Below are positions 13,271 to 28,200 of a DNA stretch of 64,000 bases, piece after piece (the stretch's first letter is position 1; every line of letters starts with the position of its first letter). Source of the stretch: Nautilus pompilius (taxonomy: Eukaryota > Mollusca > Cephalopoda > Nautilida > Nautilidae). Where the stretch lies: NCBI GenBank assembly GCA_018389105.1, contig JACATO010001053.1, forward strand, positions 372,001-436,000, given 5' to 3'. The notes under the pieces were generated by a model. The model did no database searches and was not told the origin of the DNA. It saw only the letters and a program-made list of their open reading frames with translations. A program made the translations under genes and the position numbers.

Positions 13271-16200
13271 GTAGAAATAACTAGTTTCCATATTTAAATT
13301 TTAAAATTTAGTTATTTTTTTGGAAATTTAAACATTCTTATGAAAGCCTAAAAAGGTTGTGTAGTGTGTAATATCTTTTTACAGAGGTGTGGCTGGTTCA
13401 AGGCACAATAGCCCACCCATTTTCTCTCTCCCCCTCTCCCTCTGCCTCTCCCCCACCAGCTGTGATTGCCATTGGTTACTGCTACAAGTGTCTGAAATAA
13501 AAGATCAGTCTTACAGGAAAAGTACAGTGGACTGTTGTTGGTTTTTTTCTATGGCTGACCTCTAAAGTAAAGGCAGCTGCTGCCTGTCTGCCAGACTACC
13601 ATCATAAGGAAGTTTGCCTGATCAGTTAGTTTCTCCTGCCTGCCTACATACCATACACCAGTGCAAATCCTTTCACCAGATACTTGTTGTCTAGCAACTG
13701 GACATTTATGGCTGGCTGTCAGGTGGTCTGGCTGAGTGTGTGGGTCAAAAGTTGAATCCTGTCTTTTCTAATAGTTGTAAGCTAATACCTTCCTGACTTG
13801 TAGGTCAAGGCTATATTCTAAAATTGGCTGCTTTCAGCTGACTCATGAGTGGAAGTGTGTGTATGTGTCTGTTACCCAAGTCTACAACATTATATGTATT
13901 GAATATCCTAATACACATCAACAGGCCATTACTAAGTTAACAAGCTGGCTTTTAAGGAGTAGTAGTTATTACAATTATCAGGTCAGTTGCTTTATTTTTA
14001 ACCAAAAGACTGTGTTTTACATGGGCTGAAAAGGTGGGAACAAAATGAGAGTGAGTGAAAGATTGAGAGAAGGCCAACCTTAAAAAAAAAGAAAAGAAAA
14101 ATAATATATGTATATAATTAATTAATCCTCAGGCAGAATACTGATTTTTTTTCCCCTTATGTGTCAATAAAACAGGAATTTTAAATCATCTTTGCTTTAT
14201 TAATCTGTAATTAGTTATAAAATGCTTTGGTATTTTTATTCTACAATGTTTGTATGTTTGCTTTTTAACAGCATCTGGTTAGTTTACTTCTTTGTTTGCA
14301 TTCAGTTGTAGATTGGCAGTTAGTGTGTGCGGTTTGAAAGATTTCACTGAGACTCTCCTTGTCTGTTCCCTAAAAGCTTAGCTGCTACCTGATTTTAACC
14401 TGAAAGCTAAAAACCAAAAAGGGCTCTTTGAAGGTGGGTTGTTTGTTATGCATCAGACTTTAAATCCACCTACCAATCTTAAGCAGATGGGGGAGCATTT
14501 TAGAAAGATGTAGTTGTAAACTTCACCATTTTCACTTTCCACTGGCTCCCTTCCCCCCCCCCCCAGCAAGTCTTTCTGTAATCGCCTAACGCATTTGTTT
14601 GCCTGATACAGAGGAAAGTGGGGTGTACTACCATGTAACAATTATCTTATCGGGGAAAAATATTACCCATCTTTTAGGATACTTAGCTATTAAAAGAATG
14701 AAGGATACCACCAACCTTTGCCAGAATTATGGGTAGAGGAGAAATTTACATTGAATTACTGTTTATATCTAGATGTATTTTGTTTCTAAACCCCTCTCAA
14801 GCCTGGCCATGTTTAAGTTGTTTCACTAGGTACCCCTTTGTCTTCTGACTAGTTTTGTAGTGGCTAGAAGTTCTGGCTGTGAACTTTGTTACCCCATAAA
14901 GCTTAGGGAGAAGGAGTGTCACCCCCTATAGTGGGAGGGAGCCTGTGGTGTTTATCTTAAGGGAAACAGCTGCTATAACCCTAGCCAGCCTGTGTTAGCC
15001 ATATTTTAGAAGCAAAATAATCCTCTCATGAAATTAGGAATTTTTCCTCATTACCTTTTGTTGTTTTTAATCTATAGCTTTATTTCTTTTATGGGAGTGC
15101 TGAAATGATCAGAATTGTGGGTATTTTTCCCTGTTGAAGGAATGAAATAATAAAGTAGGTCACCAGCCAGTCCTTCAGTTACACTGCTCCCTTTCTTTTT
15201 TTTCTCCACTACCAGCAGATGCTTTTCTATTGTTGCTGATATTATGATAATCCTAAACAAAAGCATGCAGTTTACATGTGAATTTTAACAAAACACGGAA
15301 GTAAACCATACATCTTCTAATTTGTGGTCGGAAGACTAGTAGAAAGATTGCTTTCATATTAAAGATGACTTATACTAGCTAAAAAGAGTGTTTTGAGAGG
15401 GGGAATAATTGGTTTACTCATTACAGTGCTGACCACACTCACTACCTTAGCCATTAGTGCACCTTGAATATTAACCAGCTCGCACTCCTGTTCCTTAGAC
15501 TGGAGAACACAGAATAATGAATGGCTTGCAAGTTCTGGGTATCAAGAAAAGCGTGCTTTTATTTCACTTAAAGCAAGTCATAAAGTAGTCCACCTAGGAG
15601 CTGTGGTTGGAGTCATGACAGCGTTAAAACTTTAATTCTCTATCTTCAATTTTCTCAGTTTGTGGAGAACAAAGAGAGCTGAAACGCCATAGTAGCTAGG
15701 GAATACTTTCGTGAGGTTATTTGGTGTAGCCTTAGAAACCATTAACAATTTTTGATCTGTTAGCACATGATGATTTATTTGGTGTGTTATTATAGGCCTT
15801 TAACTAACTAACCTGCTTCAAGGGAAAAGGGAATAAAAGTAAATGTACAAGATGAGATTTTGTCTCTCAACTTGCCTTGTGCTAATGTGTTGTCTTTGAA
15901 AAACAGCAGTTCAGTTATCATTCATTACATTAGCAAGAGGACAATCTTAAAATTTTCTATTAAATTATTGCAGTCAAACTCTGGCAATAGATGGAAAAGC
16001 ACCAGAATTAGCTTGTTTACTCAGAACTGTCTGCACTGCGGAAAGGCCAACAAAGTAATATATAAATGGTACCCAAAACATGACTGCAGTTTCATTTCTG
16101 TCAACCTTATAGTCTAGATCTATTTTTACTGTGCATATTGCAATGCTATATTCAACTTTTTAACACGCTTTTTTCATAAATTCAGTTTTACCTCATGGTC

Positions 16201-19200
16201 AATATATCAAGAAATTACACAACCTGGTTGGTTTGGTTATAGGATCTAATCAAAATTATTTCCTCACATTGAATATCTTTAGCTTTTTCTCAGTACAATC
16301 ATGCAAAGTAAGTTTGTTTAGAAAATTATTTTACTCTCCCTTTTGTGCTTTTTTTGCCTGTTATTATTGCTGGTATACTTTTACGTAGTTCATGAATAGC
16401 AGAAATGATGGATTACCAATAGCTAACTATAACCATAGACATTACATGTTGTGTTGTTATTGTACAAGCACTCTGCCATTTGGTTTTTCATTGTCCTCAA
16501 CACATATCATTAATGATAATTTTAGATGTGTACAGTATTGATCCTTAGTCAAAATGAGTTAGCTCTTTTGATCCATTTTAAATTGGAAATAGAGGATTAA
16601 AACCCAAGATTTAAAGAGTACTGTATATGGTGGAAGAAGCAAGCTACTTACTGTACCAAGCCTTTTGTGTTCAAACTCTTACAAATGATGCTACTAACAT
16701 TAATGTAATTGACTCTGAGAGCACTACAGGCTGCATCTCTAAAAGGTCTGTCAGACTTATGAACTATGAGTAAAGTGTGTGGAACCTTAGGATCAATATC
16801 CCTAGTTGTGTAGAGTTACATCTGGTATAAATGTAGAGATTTATATCAAAAGGAAGTTGCAGAACCATCGGAGTTCATCCATTGAAAGTTGTTTTTGTTT
16901 CACTTTCTGTCTATAAGTTTCTCTTGACTGGTGAAAATTTGATCATTCTAATCTGGTTAGGCCAGTTGTGATTTAAATTACCAATGTTAGTTGTCATAAT
17001 CTAAAGAGCAAATTCTGCTATGACCATGAGCTTTCTTATATATTTTTAAATATATCTCCATTTCTCAAGATATTTTTTCCTGTGTATTAAGTGGAAACCT
17101 TAGTACATTACCTCCCATAAGGCCAAGTTTGTTGGGTTTTTTCTCTCTAGTTAGATTATTTGTGATTTTGTTGATACTTTCTATGGTGGCACTTATCAGT
17201 CTATCTACCTCTGATTAAAACACCATATATTTTAATTCAGAAAAGAAAACACAGCATTGTTTTTTTTGTTTTGCTTGTTTTTATGTTTAAATATATATTT
17301 TAACATTTTAAATGCATTCACTTGGAGTGAAATAATTATTATTTAACAAAGTGATGGTTAGGATTCATTATACTTCTTGTTTATTTGTAATTTTATTAAA
17401 TGGAAATTTCTTAAAGAAAGTTTTTGCTTCTATTTAAACCACTCTTATATAACTTTAAAATTCTCCTACAGCATCATTTGATATGTACTACTATATTCAG
17501 TTCTGTTTCTAGAATGAACAAGGTTCAATTTGTTAATAACAACACTGGTATAAAGAGCTCATGAAAGGAAAGCAAATATATGTATTTAAATTTTACATTG
17601 AAATCTTGAATGTCAAAATTAAATGTCAGGTTTCTTGCTCTTGCATAAACTTATTTTGATACAGTTTGAAATACATGGAATCATTGATAGATGTCGAAAA
17701 AAACCTAGTCATGTTTTAAAAACTGCACACAACTTTGAAAAGTTAAAATTAAAATGGTTTAATGTCTGTCTGGCTTTAAGTCAGATATTTCTATTCATTG
17801 GCTAGCTACCATATTAGGACAGTTACTATTTGACAAGCAGGTTTGACAGGAAATAACATGGGATTGGATTGTGGCCCATAAAAAAGAGTTTGTTTTGGTT
17901 TCAGCTATTACTCATATTAAAGTAAGGGAAAATGCCACACTGCATTTTCAGCTTAGATCATCCTGTTTCTAACAGATTTTCTATACAGCAACTAATGCAG
18001 TTCTATTTTTTTAAAAAAAAAAAAACTGTGTCAGAAACCAAGGGAGGCCCCTCATTTGGTGTTGATTGAATCTTCTTTCAGGATGATGGATGGGTCATGT
18101 GCAGCGATATCTCTCTCGTTTTTAGGTAAAGAATTCATTTTACTTGATGTTTTTTAAAGGAGATGGAATAATGTTTAGTGCACTGTACATTTATCCTTTC
18201 TATATTAGCATCCATAGTTTGAATTTTGTTTGCTACCAAGCCAATGCCATAATTTATCACTTTTTTAAAAACCATCTTGATGGTTTAGGTTTTCTCTGGA
18301 CACTCCAGTTTTTGTTCTGTTGAAGACGGCAGCATTTATTTAGCCTGTCTTGCTCAGCAGCACAGGAAGGATGATGTGACCATAACCAAAAATACTGTAT
18401 TCATAATTGTTAAGTGCTTGTGGAACATGAAGAAGTAGAACCCTTAAGGGATGGACTTTTTGAACATTCTGCATGAAAAATAATTTCAATGCAGTTTTAT
18501 TGTTTCAGTTATGCATCACTATCTAAAAACCTTCCAGAAATACCATAATCTGGTGGAATGTTTGTTGTTGCCTTTACTAGCTAGTCTCTTATTAGTCTTT
18601 CTGGCATTTATACTATCAACTATAGTTACTCACTTTTGTGCGAGACAGCTCCTGACCTAGAAATTAGATTTTTCTTCGGGGAGGGTTGTGGCCATTTGTT
18701 GTGTAATTCCTCTGGCATATACATGGTGCAACTTGTTAAGTGTTCACCTGTACGTGCTTGTTTTAGCTGAACATTCAGTTTGCAATTTCTGATTAGTGTT
18801 TGATATCATAATTAGATGATTAGTATGATATAGATTTTATGTGCATAGTGCTTGTTTATTATTGAGTAAAGAGTGTTAATGCTTATTGTTTTTGTGATAC
18901 TAAAGTTCTGTTGGTTTTTTCTTTAAATTAATAAATTAATTTTTATTTTAGAGTTTAAAAAATAAGTAAATATTTGGGTGCCAGACTTGATTTATTAAGT
19001 CACGTGTATTAAAAAAATATTTCACTGTTGTAGTCAACTTACACAATGTTTTACTATGCATATATCTATCTTTGCTCCAAACCTGGAATATTTATTTACT
19101 GCAAACCACACTTTTACAAGATCTGTACTTTTACATCGCTCTGTTTAGATATCTCCTGAGTAGACAAAAAACAAATTCCAACTTTTTAACAATATGTTCT

Positions 19201-22200
19201 AAATCTCAGTTTACCTTAGCCAGACAATTATAGACTGTTATTTATTGAGCCTAGCAAACTTAACATTTATCCTTTATCAATAGTCTGCCATAGTACTTCC
19301 TGATAAATTTTAGTAGCTTTTGTACCTTGTTCCAACATACATAATGATGGTTTATGGCAACAGAAAAATACAAATATTGCATAATTTTATTTATAGTTGT
19401 CTTATTGTTTGCTGCTCCTATTAGAAACTTTATTCCAACATGTTGACAATGCACCTGAGCACAGCCAGAAACTTTAGATTTCCTATGCAGATGGATTTTT
19501 TTGAAACAAAATGTTGACAGTTTTCAGGCCAAAACTTCACCGATTCTTTATAAAGTGTTATGGAAAACAAGCATTGAATTATATTGGCGGATCTAATGGC
19601 CATCACTATAATGATATGAGTATCCATAGTCTAGAAGAGCATTGAGGCTGAAGGTTTATCAGTAAATTCATTTTATTAAAAAGTTGGTTATGTCAGATGT
19701 ATTCAGACAAGAGTTTCCATTGGCAGCTAGATTTCCATGCTTGCTAAATATATTGGCTTGGACTGTATGAGGGAGAGACTATATAAGATAGGCTGGTATA
19801 GTTTATTGTTAATTGTATTTTATTTTATTTCTATAAATTATCTAAGACAGTCCCACCAAATATAAAGTTTGATTGATTTCTGTCCTGAAAATATATTATT
19901 ACTTTTAAATCCAACCAAGTTTGCTACTTAACATTTTCAGTAGTAATATTTGGCAGATATTTTTTTAAAATTCTTAAACTGTAGTAAAGTATAGTCAGGG
20001 TCAAGAGTTGCTCAGATATGTACACATTCTTCTCACCAGAATAGTTTGGTGACTAAAATCCTACAGGATACATGTAATATAACGAGGCGATTTGCTCTGC
20101 ACCCTAAACTCGACAAGATTAGATAAAAAGCTGTTACAAAGAGGAGTTATCATCCAACGAATAATTCATTTGGAGTTTATTTTGAAAAAAAAAATCTGCT
20201 AACCTTTTTTTGAAATCAGTGTGTCCAATGTGAACTAGGATTTGAATTGATCCAAGTAACAGGCCATTAATACTGCAAAGAATTGCTAACCAGATGCATG
20301 CATAAGCCATTTAATCTTCTTGAGTCATGTCTACAGTAAAGGTTTTCTCAGGAGCCGCAAGTTTATAACACATCTTGTTGAATAGTTGAAGTTGAATCAG
20401 AAATTAAATCAATCAGCGATTTTGCAAGTGTTTTATGTGGGATATGATGGAGTTGTCAAACTGCTGCATATTTGCTGTGTAGTGGTGGTTTTCAGGGCTT
20501 GGTGATTGTGCACAGGTACAATACAGTATTTTTAAGATATGGGCATCTTAAGCAGCAAACTTTACAGCTAACAAATAGATCTGTTAAATTTGTACTGTAG
20601 ATAATGTGACTTCAGAAATTTTAGTGTCTTTTATGTAAATCATTACTTAACTGCTTTCAGGCCTCTAATGGCATGGGAATTATCTGCTAATAATGGTTTG
20701 GAGAAGTTCAATATATGCTTATTTGGACAAGTAATAGTTTGCATGTCATCCATTGTGAAGGACTTCAAAAGCTTAGAATGCCTAGACTTTAGTCTGTGTG
20801 TGTGCTTAGTCAAGGCATTTAAATTTTTTTTTTTTATTATTGACAGAACGCTTGTTATGTACTGTGTCAGTCTAGGTCAAAAGTACAGGATAAATATGAA
20901 ACACCTGGTGATTTATTACAACTTTGTTTCTTTTTTGTAATAAAAAAAAACTAATTAATGTAGTAGCTGGTTGGAATTCTTGACAGGATAGGAAGAAGTT
21001 GATATGGCCAGTAGGTTTAGTTCTAAAATCAGATTTGTTACTCATCTTTTGGACCGGGTGAATGTATTTCAGTTTTGAACATGGTTTTCTCAAGCAGTCA
21101 TCTTTCTTTTTTGTGTTTGGCCTTTTTTAAATTGAGTTTTAACCAAGATATCACATCTAAATTCTGCTTTGGTAATTCAGGGATCCACACTGTTCAGTTT
21201 TCTGTCTGATTTTAGTCCCTTGAATTGATTATAGTATTATTACTAGTCTATGGGGTGGTTGTTTTTATAGAAGCATTTGCTTTATTTAAAGCAATGATGC
21301 TAAATGTTTGGATATTGAATGTACATGCTAAACTGGAATGCATCACGTTTTGCTTGTAACTTGTTAATAATTGTATAGAATTTAATGTCTTGCTTTAGAA
21401 TTCTTAATATTTCCAACACAAAAATTAAGATTTTAATTAACTAAAAATGCCTCTGTTGTTTTTATATTATCATAATGTCTACATGCCACAAATCAACTCT
21501 TGCCACTGATTTATGACAAATGAAAAATATTCAGTGTGCACATACATCCAACCACCCATCTCTAGACATTGTGCATAAATAAGAAAATGCCTTGTACCTG
21601 CTGTATCTCAGTGAAAATAAGTTGGAGTGTAATGAAAAAAAACAGTAGTTTTCTGTTGATGAAGCGGGTAATCAACTTTGTACTTGTAATAAAATTATTT
21701 AGTTCTGATCATACAAGAAAGCAAGCTGTCATAGCTCTCACACAAAGACCCTCAAGCTGAAGGAAGATTTATCATTGGACCTTTCAGACTGATTGACCCA
21801 GTTGCTGCTGTTCACAGATATCCGTGCTGATTTCTGCTCATTCATAGCATCCTGTTCACTCCATCAGCACCAAAGACTATATGGCTCTTTGCATTTATGA
21901 CTTTTTAAATATAATTCTTATCTTCTTTTTTATGTTTTGTCATATAGCTTAGCCTTTTTCTTCAAAATATGCTAAGAAACTTTTTTATTTTCTGTTTGAG
22001 AATATAAAACTATTATCCATCAGCAGTGAATTATATTCTATTTGACTGTCAGTTCTGATAACTCAGATTTGAAAGGTTTCCTTCTTGACAGCTTTCCTTA
22101 AAATTCTCATTGTCAGATTTTATCTTTCATATTGACAAGCTGGATGTCAAGTATATATACTAAAAGCAAAATAGGACCTAAAACCAAATGCAAAGCTACC

Positions 22201-25200
22201 CTATTTTGAAATTGTGATAAAAGATAAATCAGTTACGTACTAATAATATTATTTTCCAAAAATATCTGCGTGTTAGAAATTCTAGAAAATTCTGATAATG
22301 GCTTTTTGTTGTTGTTGCTTTTTTCTAGCCCAGAGGCAAATATAGAGTCTGTAAGCTGTCATCCTTAGTTTTGTTTAGGTTGCTACAAAAAGGCTGGAAG
22401 CTATCAACATGGCTTGTCCTACTTACTGCTTTCACTGTGGTCTGAAAGAGTGGGTACTTTTAAAACTTATCAAACTAAGGTTGCTAACCAGTTTTTTGTT
22501 ATTGAAGTTTTTAACTGTAGATAGTTAAGAGGGTTAGGTTACATGAATCATGCTTTAGAATCCTTTAATTGCTTGGAAACGTGTCAGAACTGTGGTCTGT
22601 TGAAAATCAGAACAGTTGGTGTAATAGTTTTAATCTTTCTGGGTAGTTGAAGCCTAATCAGGCTATGGAATGTTGCTTAAACTAAAGTCCATAAACATGC
22701 TCCAAAAGAAGACAAATTTTGATTCATTTGACCACAAAGTAGGTTTTTTCTTTCCAGCTTAGTGAGATAATTATTTGTATCACATTAACAATCACTAGTA
22801 ATTGTAATTTTTTTTCAAATTTTCAATGCAATTTAATAATTGCTTGCATAGGTTAAAATGGTTAAAATTCTTATAAGCTGTTTCATTAGGTTAGAGCACA
22901 GCTTGTATGAATGTTTTAAAAAATACAGTATTGTACAAAAGTCTTAGGCAATCTACATTTTTATTCTTATGTTCAGTTATAAAAAGGAATAAAACAAACT
23001 AATGAGACATATGATTTAATAAATAAATATTTAGTATTTCCAACCTTTACTTTCCTGTTTGCCTGAATAAGTCTTAGGAGATTCTCTTGTAATTTTTAAA
23101 TAATATCGACTGGAATGTTCCATGCATCTAGAAGCACTATCCAGAGATTATCTTTGTTTTTTAAAATTTTTTGGCTGTTTATATATATTTTTTATTCTGT
23201 CCAAATAGTTTTACATATGTTTAATAGTAATAAAGTTAGGGCTTTGTGGAGGTCACACTGATAGGTCTATCACCATACTTTGTTTGATAACATTGGCAGT
23301 TTGTTTTGGCTTGCCATGTTGAAATATAGAAACAACTGAATACTGAAGGAATAGCACGGTGAATAAGGATCTGCATGTATCTGGCTGCATTCATATTTTC
23401 TTCTATTCGAAATAAATCTTCAACAGCTTTGACCAAGATAAACCCCTAAACCCAAATAGAATACCCACCATGCTTTACTGTAGGCTACAGACACATTTCC
23501 TTATGCTCTTCTCCAATCTTTTTACATATTTTCTGCCTTCTCTTAGATCCAAAAATTCAAACTTTGACTCATTTGACTAAAGGACTTTGTTCCATTGTTC
23601 TTGAGTTCATTTTCTGTGTTGGTGGCATATTTTAGTTACTTAGTCTCTTAGTCCATTTTGTCCGAAAAATCTTCATACTGTAGAATCATGAACCTGAACC
23701 TCTGAGAATTCTGTCAAATCTTGTTTTAGCTCTTTGCTGGATTTCTTTCTGTCCCTCAGAGAAGTTATCTTCAAGTGCTGTTCATCCTTTTAAAATAGAT
23801 TTCTGGGTCATCCATACCTGTTCCTATCGGAAACTGGACCAGTATCTTTAAATTTTTTGATAATTTATTAGATGGCGCATGTTGAAATTCCGGTTATAGA
23901 ACTTATTTTGCATTGGGTTTTACGTTGTTCATTGAGAAATATTATTTTATGTCAATTAGCAATTGATATCTTTGCCATTTCCATTTATTATTATTCTGAA
24001 GGAAGAAGCAAAACAAGCGTTAATGTTTTTGAAAGGATGCTTAAGACTTACTCAGTACTTTATGCTGATTATAAAAGGGCAACATTTCAAATATTTAGTT
24101 ATGTGCTGTACAGTTATAAGAATTTGTTGATAATTTAATAATTTATTCTAGAAACTTGTCTTTAGTAATAACAATAGATCATATAGTATAGATGAAAGCT
24201 TGTTACTCTCTTATCTAGTTGCAGATTTTCATTATGCCTGTACTTTGGTGTATATTTTGTGTGTTATTTCTAACTTGTTCAATAGTAGCCTGTTTCTTGC
24301 TGGCCGTCAGTGGGCTTCACTTTGACGTGATAGATGTGTGTTTGTCCACCTTTTCTTTCAAGATATTAGATATTCATTCTGTGGACAAGTAGACATGAAA
24401 AGGCAAATTTATTGTGACATCTTAATGATATATTTTCAGGCCCATCACAACACAAGACAGAGAAGTCAGAGTCCATTTCAGTGCACACCTTCCAATAAGC
24501 TAGTTGGGGCCAGAAAAACCAGACAGAGGAATACATCAGGAGGCAACAACACAGACTGTGACAGAGGTAAATAAAGCAACGTTTTGTCATATTGATCTGG
24601 TGTTACTTAGAATTTAACTTGCCCGGCTGCTTGTACCATGCAAGCTGGCAAACGGGCAGGAAGTACTTTGCACTAAGCAATAGTCAATAGATCACTGGTC
24701 TTCAATAACAAATGTGGGGCAGCTGGTGGTGTTTATTTTTGGAGGGGTGCTTGGACTGAAACCAGAAAGTTTTGTTTTTTATACATACACAAAATCTCTT
24801 AAAGGATAACCTTTCAGGCTAAATGTTGTTGCAAACTGCATTGAATAATTCCTATAAACACCTGGCTCTGTTTTAGTAAAGCAGAAAGATACCACTCATC
24901 AAACATTTGTGTAAATCTTTGTACACGTTCTATTTTCTTACACTCGACCTCATGGCAGATAAATAACAACGTTGATGGTCAGTTAAAGCAAGAAATAAAC
25001 CAGACTTACACCAGTTCCATTTTATTATTCCTGACTGAGTGTTGCATCAGAATGATGAAACATCTGTTTCTGTTTTTTATTGTGGGGGGGGGGGACTAGC
25101 CTTTGACTCCTAATTAATTAATTAATGTGTGTGGAATTTTCGAGGAGGTTTTTGTTCGTCACTGAACCATTTTAATGTCGAATCTAATTCTCTATCTCTC

Positions 25201-28200
25201 CTGTGTCAACAATATAATTTGTTTCCTTGGGAAAAGAACAGATTTAAGTATCACGAAAGTGAAAAATGACAAAATTACCACAGATGTAAATGACTGACTA
25301 CTGTGTTAAAGATGTCCCGGGGTGGGGGGTATCTAAGCCTCTAGAGTTCCCTATTCTAAAAGTGACGACAGTATTAACAGTAACGGCTGTTATTTGCCAC
25401 TTGCTACCTGCTGTTAAAATGTAGTAATACTGCTTTTGATTTCAATACCTAAAAAAACTCTACCAAAAAATAAATAAATAAATTTTAAAATACTGAATCT
25501 ACCAGGTGTTTTGCTTCCTGTATAAGAAAGAGAAGAAACAGCCCCATCTGAATTGAATTGGGTTGTCTGTCAGTGGGTTGGTATGAAGTATTGTTTGTAG
25601 ATTAGATAGATGGAAATTAGCCTATCCCTTTACCTCAAACAAACCAGTTTTGAGGACTGCCACCTACTGCTGTATAAATTTAGATCACTTATAACTAGTC
25701 TGTGTTTTCTGATTACAGCAGTACTGCTGTAGTGCCTGTGAAGGGCTGAATACTTGAGCATTATATGCATTTTTAATGCTGAGCCAGACTGATGTGGTCC
25801 AAAAGTAGAATATGGCAATTAGATAGGTGAGACATTTGATCAGGTGGAATCTAACAATGTGAGTTTCTGCATTATTTCATCTTTTCTCCTAATTTCATAA
25901 ACTTGCTTTAATGGTTAGTTGTACTTTCCAGTTTTATTTCTCATCTTATTCAAGTATTTAATCCTAGATTGATTTTTCTTTTTATAAGAAGGTATTTTAA
26001 AAATAAATAAATTAGATAAAATCCCTGAAACAATCGGTTTCTATTTCACTTCACATTAAATTTGCAAGCAGTTTTAACTTTGCACGCATCACTCACCCTA
26101 TTCTATAAATCAGTTTGCCCATAAATAGTTTCAGAGTATTTCTTTATAATATAATGTATTATTACACAATCATTTTAGGTTATGTATTGATAACATTGTG
26201 CTTAAGACAGTCACATTAATGTTTTATTTGGAAAGGAGCTACCCATTTGTGTTACTGGCTCAAACCACCATGAAGTTTCATAATGTCATTAAATGTTTTT
26301 TGGTAATGTTTCCATGTTTGGCATAGTTAGGGAGGTAATTTTTTTTTAAATTATCATGTGTGTATTCATTTTTCAGTTTTCTTGTATTTGGTACACTTTT
26401 ACATAAGTTATTTCTGTAACTTTTCATTTAATTTAACATGGATTACAAAGAATCACCAATAGTTTAGTAGTTATAAGAATGCAGAATCCTCTCTTAGCGT
26501 AACAAGGTTCTCCTCACCCTACTGGAGAGAAGAAATGACCATCAATATGATTTCTAAATTGACTAATACTGTCTCTGTTAGCCATGCGCGCTGGTAATCT
26601 ATTCCACTCATCAGCAATTCTGTTACTAAAAAAAAAAACAACACCAACACTTTTCTGTGTATATTTCCACGTCTGCTTATTTTCTTTTTTAAGGGTTGGA
26701 CAAATCTAGTGTGAAAGGAAAGTCTAATCTGCAAAAGGAGAAAAAAAGAAAAGTGAGCTGTTCCACTGAGGATTTGGAGAGTGTAGGTCTGGTTAATGAA
26801 AAATGTATCAAGGCATGTGAAGTCGGATTGCAGAACATTGCTAAGCACTCACACGTGATTGTCGAGAACATAGTGCCCATTCAAAACTGCAAAACTGAAA
26901 GTAAGAAGCCAAAGTTCAGGGCGCGGCTTCGCAATAAACATATTCAGGACGATCGGGATATTGTTCACTTGGATGCTTTTGATCTTGCTGACAGTCACAA
27001 GCAAGAGGAGGAAGATGAGTGCTGTTCTAGTAAGTTGGCAGAAGGCGTTGAAAAATCAGTAGCAGCAGAGCTTAATAAAAGAGGGAAAGAGACGTGTAAT
27101 GACGGTAGTAAAGAGAAAACTTGTCTACCGGTTGAAACTAGTTTAGTGTCAACAGGATTAGGAAGTATTTCCGAAAAGAGAGCTAACACAGTTTTAGAAA
27201 TTAAAAAAGTTGAGGGTCCAGTCGAAGATGCAATTTCCTGCTCTTTGAGGGGAAAGGATTCTGCATCTTCTTCCTGCGTAAAACATCCTGAACAGGAGTT
27301 TGGGAATTGTGGGAAACCTCAGGAGGACTCAGAACAGAGACAAGATTCACTATGCAGCAAAGCTGTTGACATTTCTACTCCTAATGAACGTTCTGTACAG
27401 TGCAAAAATGTGCTTAAAGAGACTTCATTGTGCATTATCAAAAATAGAAAATTAGGAGAAAAGCATAAAGAAAACCACATTTGTTCTCTGAAGAAAAGCA
27501 AGGCAGTGGATGTTTCTGTGAAAAGTAATCAGTGTTTACGAAATAAAAAGTCTCCTGATAATGGAGTGAAAACATTATTGGAGCAAAGTATCCTTGCTGG
27601 AATTCAAGATAATATGCATTTTAAAAAACAGTTTTTGTTAAGCAGAAGCAATAGTTCGGAGAAACCTTCACACACCTCACTGACTGCTAACATTGATGTC
27701 AATCATTCTGTGACAGACCAGATAGCCAAATTAGCAAAGGCAGAAAAGTTGGCCAATACAGAAGAAAATGCAAAAGGAAGCTTTGGTTGTAAATCTTCAG
27801 GACAGAAAGACGAAGCTACCGTTAATAAAAAATTCTTTGCTGAACAGTCAGAAGGAAAGAGCATTCGTTTGCTAAACCAGCGCACATCTCCTCATATTGA
27901 GAAAATGAATTACACTACCTCGCAGTATTGGGATGAGCGGTATGGGTCACAATACGTTGACTGGCGCTCTGCATCACTTATGGATGAAGTTAAAAATGTG
28001 AAACCTAGTCCAGCTTCAAGTCCATTAATCATAGATAGGCATGAACCAGTTAATCCTTATCGTGATCCAGAACTCATGAGAAAGAATCCTGTACATAGTA
28101 TGCTGGCACATCACAAGCCATTGTCACAGACAACATATCCTAGTGTTCCTACTGCCATTCCTGCAGGTCATGGAACACTGCCAGTGTCCACCTCTCTTTC

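Larger units (their letters stand above)
7299..24439. other. 17.1-kb KDM3 intron
   Basis: This AT-rich intron has no recognisable gene. Contents seen: a minus-strand SINE-like repeat with poly-A tail (11845-12252), a (TA)n tract (12579-12604), a long (CT)n tract (13222-13267), a skippable exon-like segment (18082-18125) and a decayed Tc1-like transposon (22924-24063). The remaining short open frames look like chance. The flanking exons join in phase 0 without any intervening exon. Confidence 0.75.
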
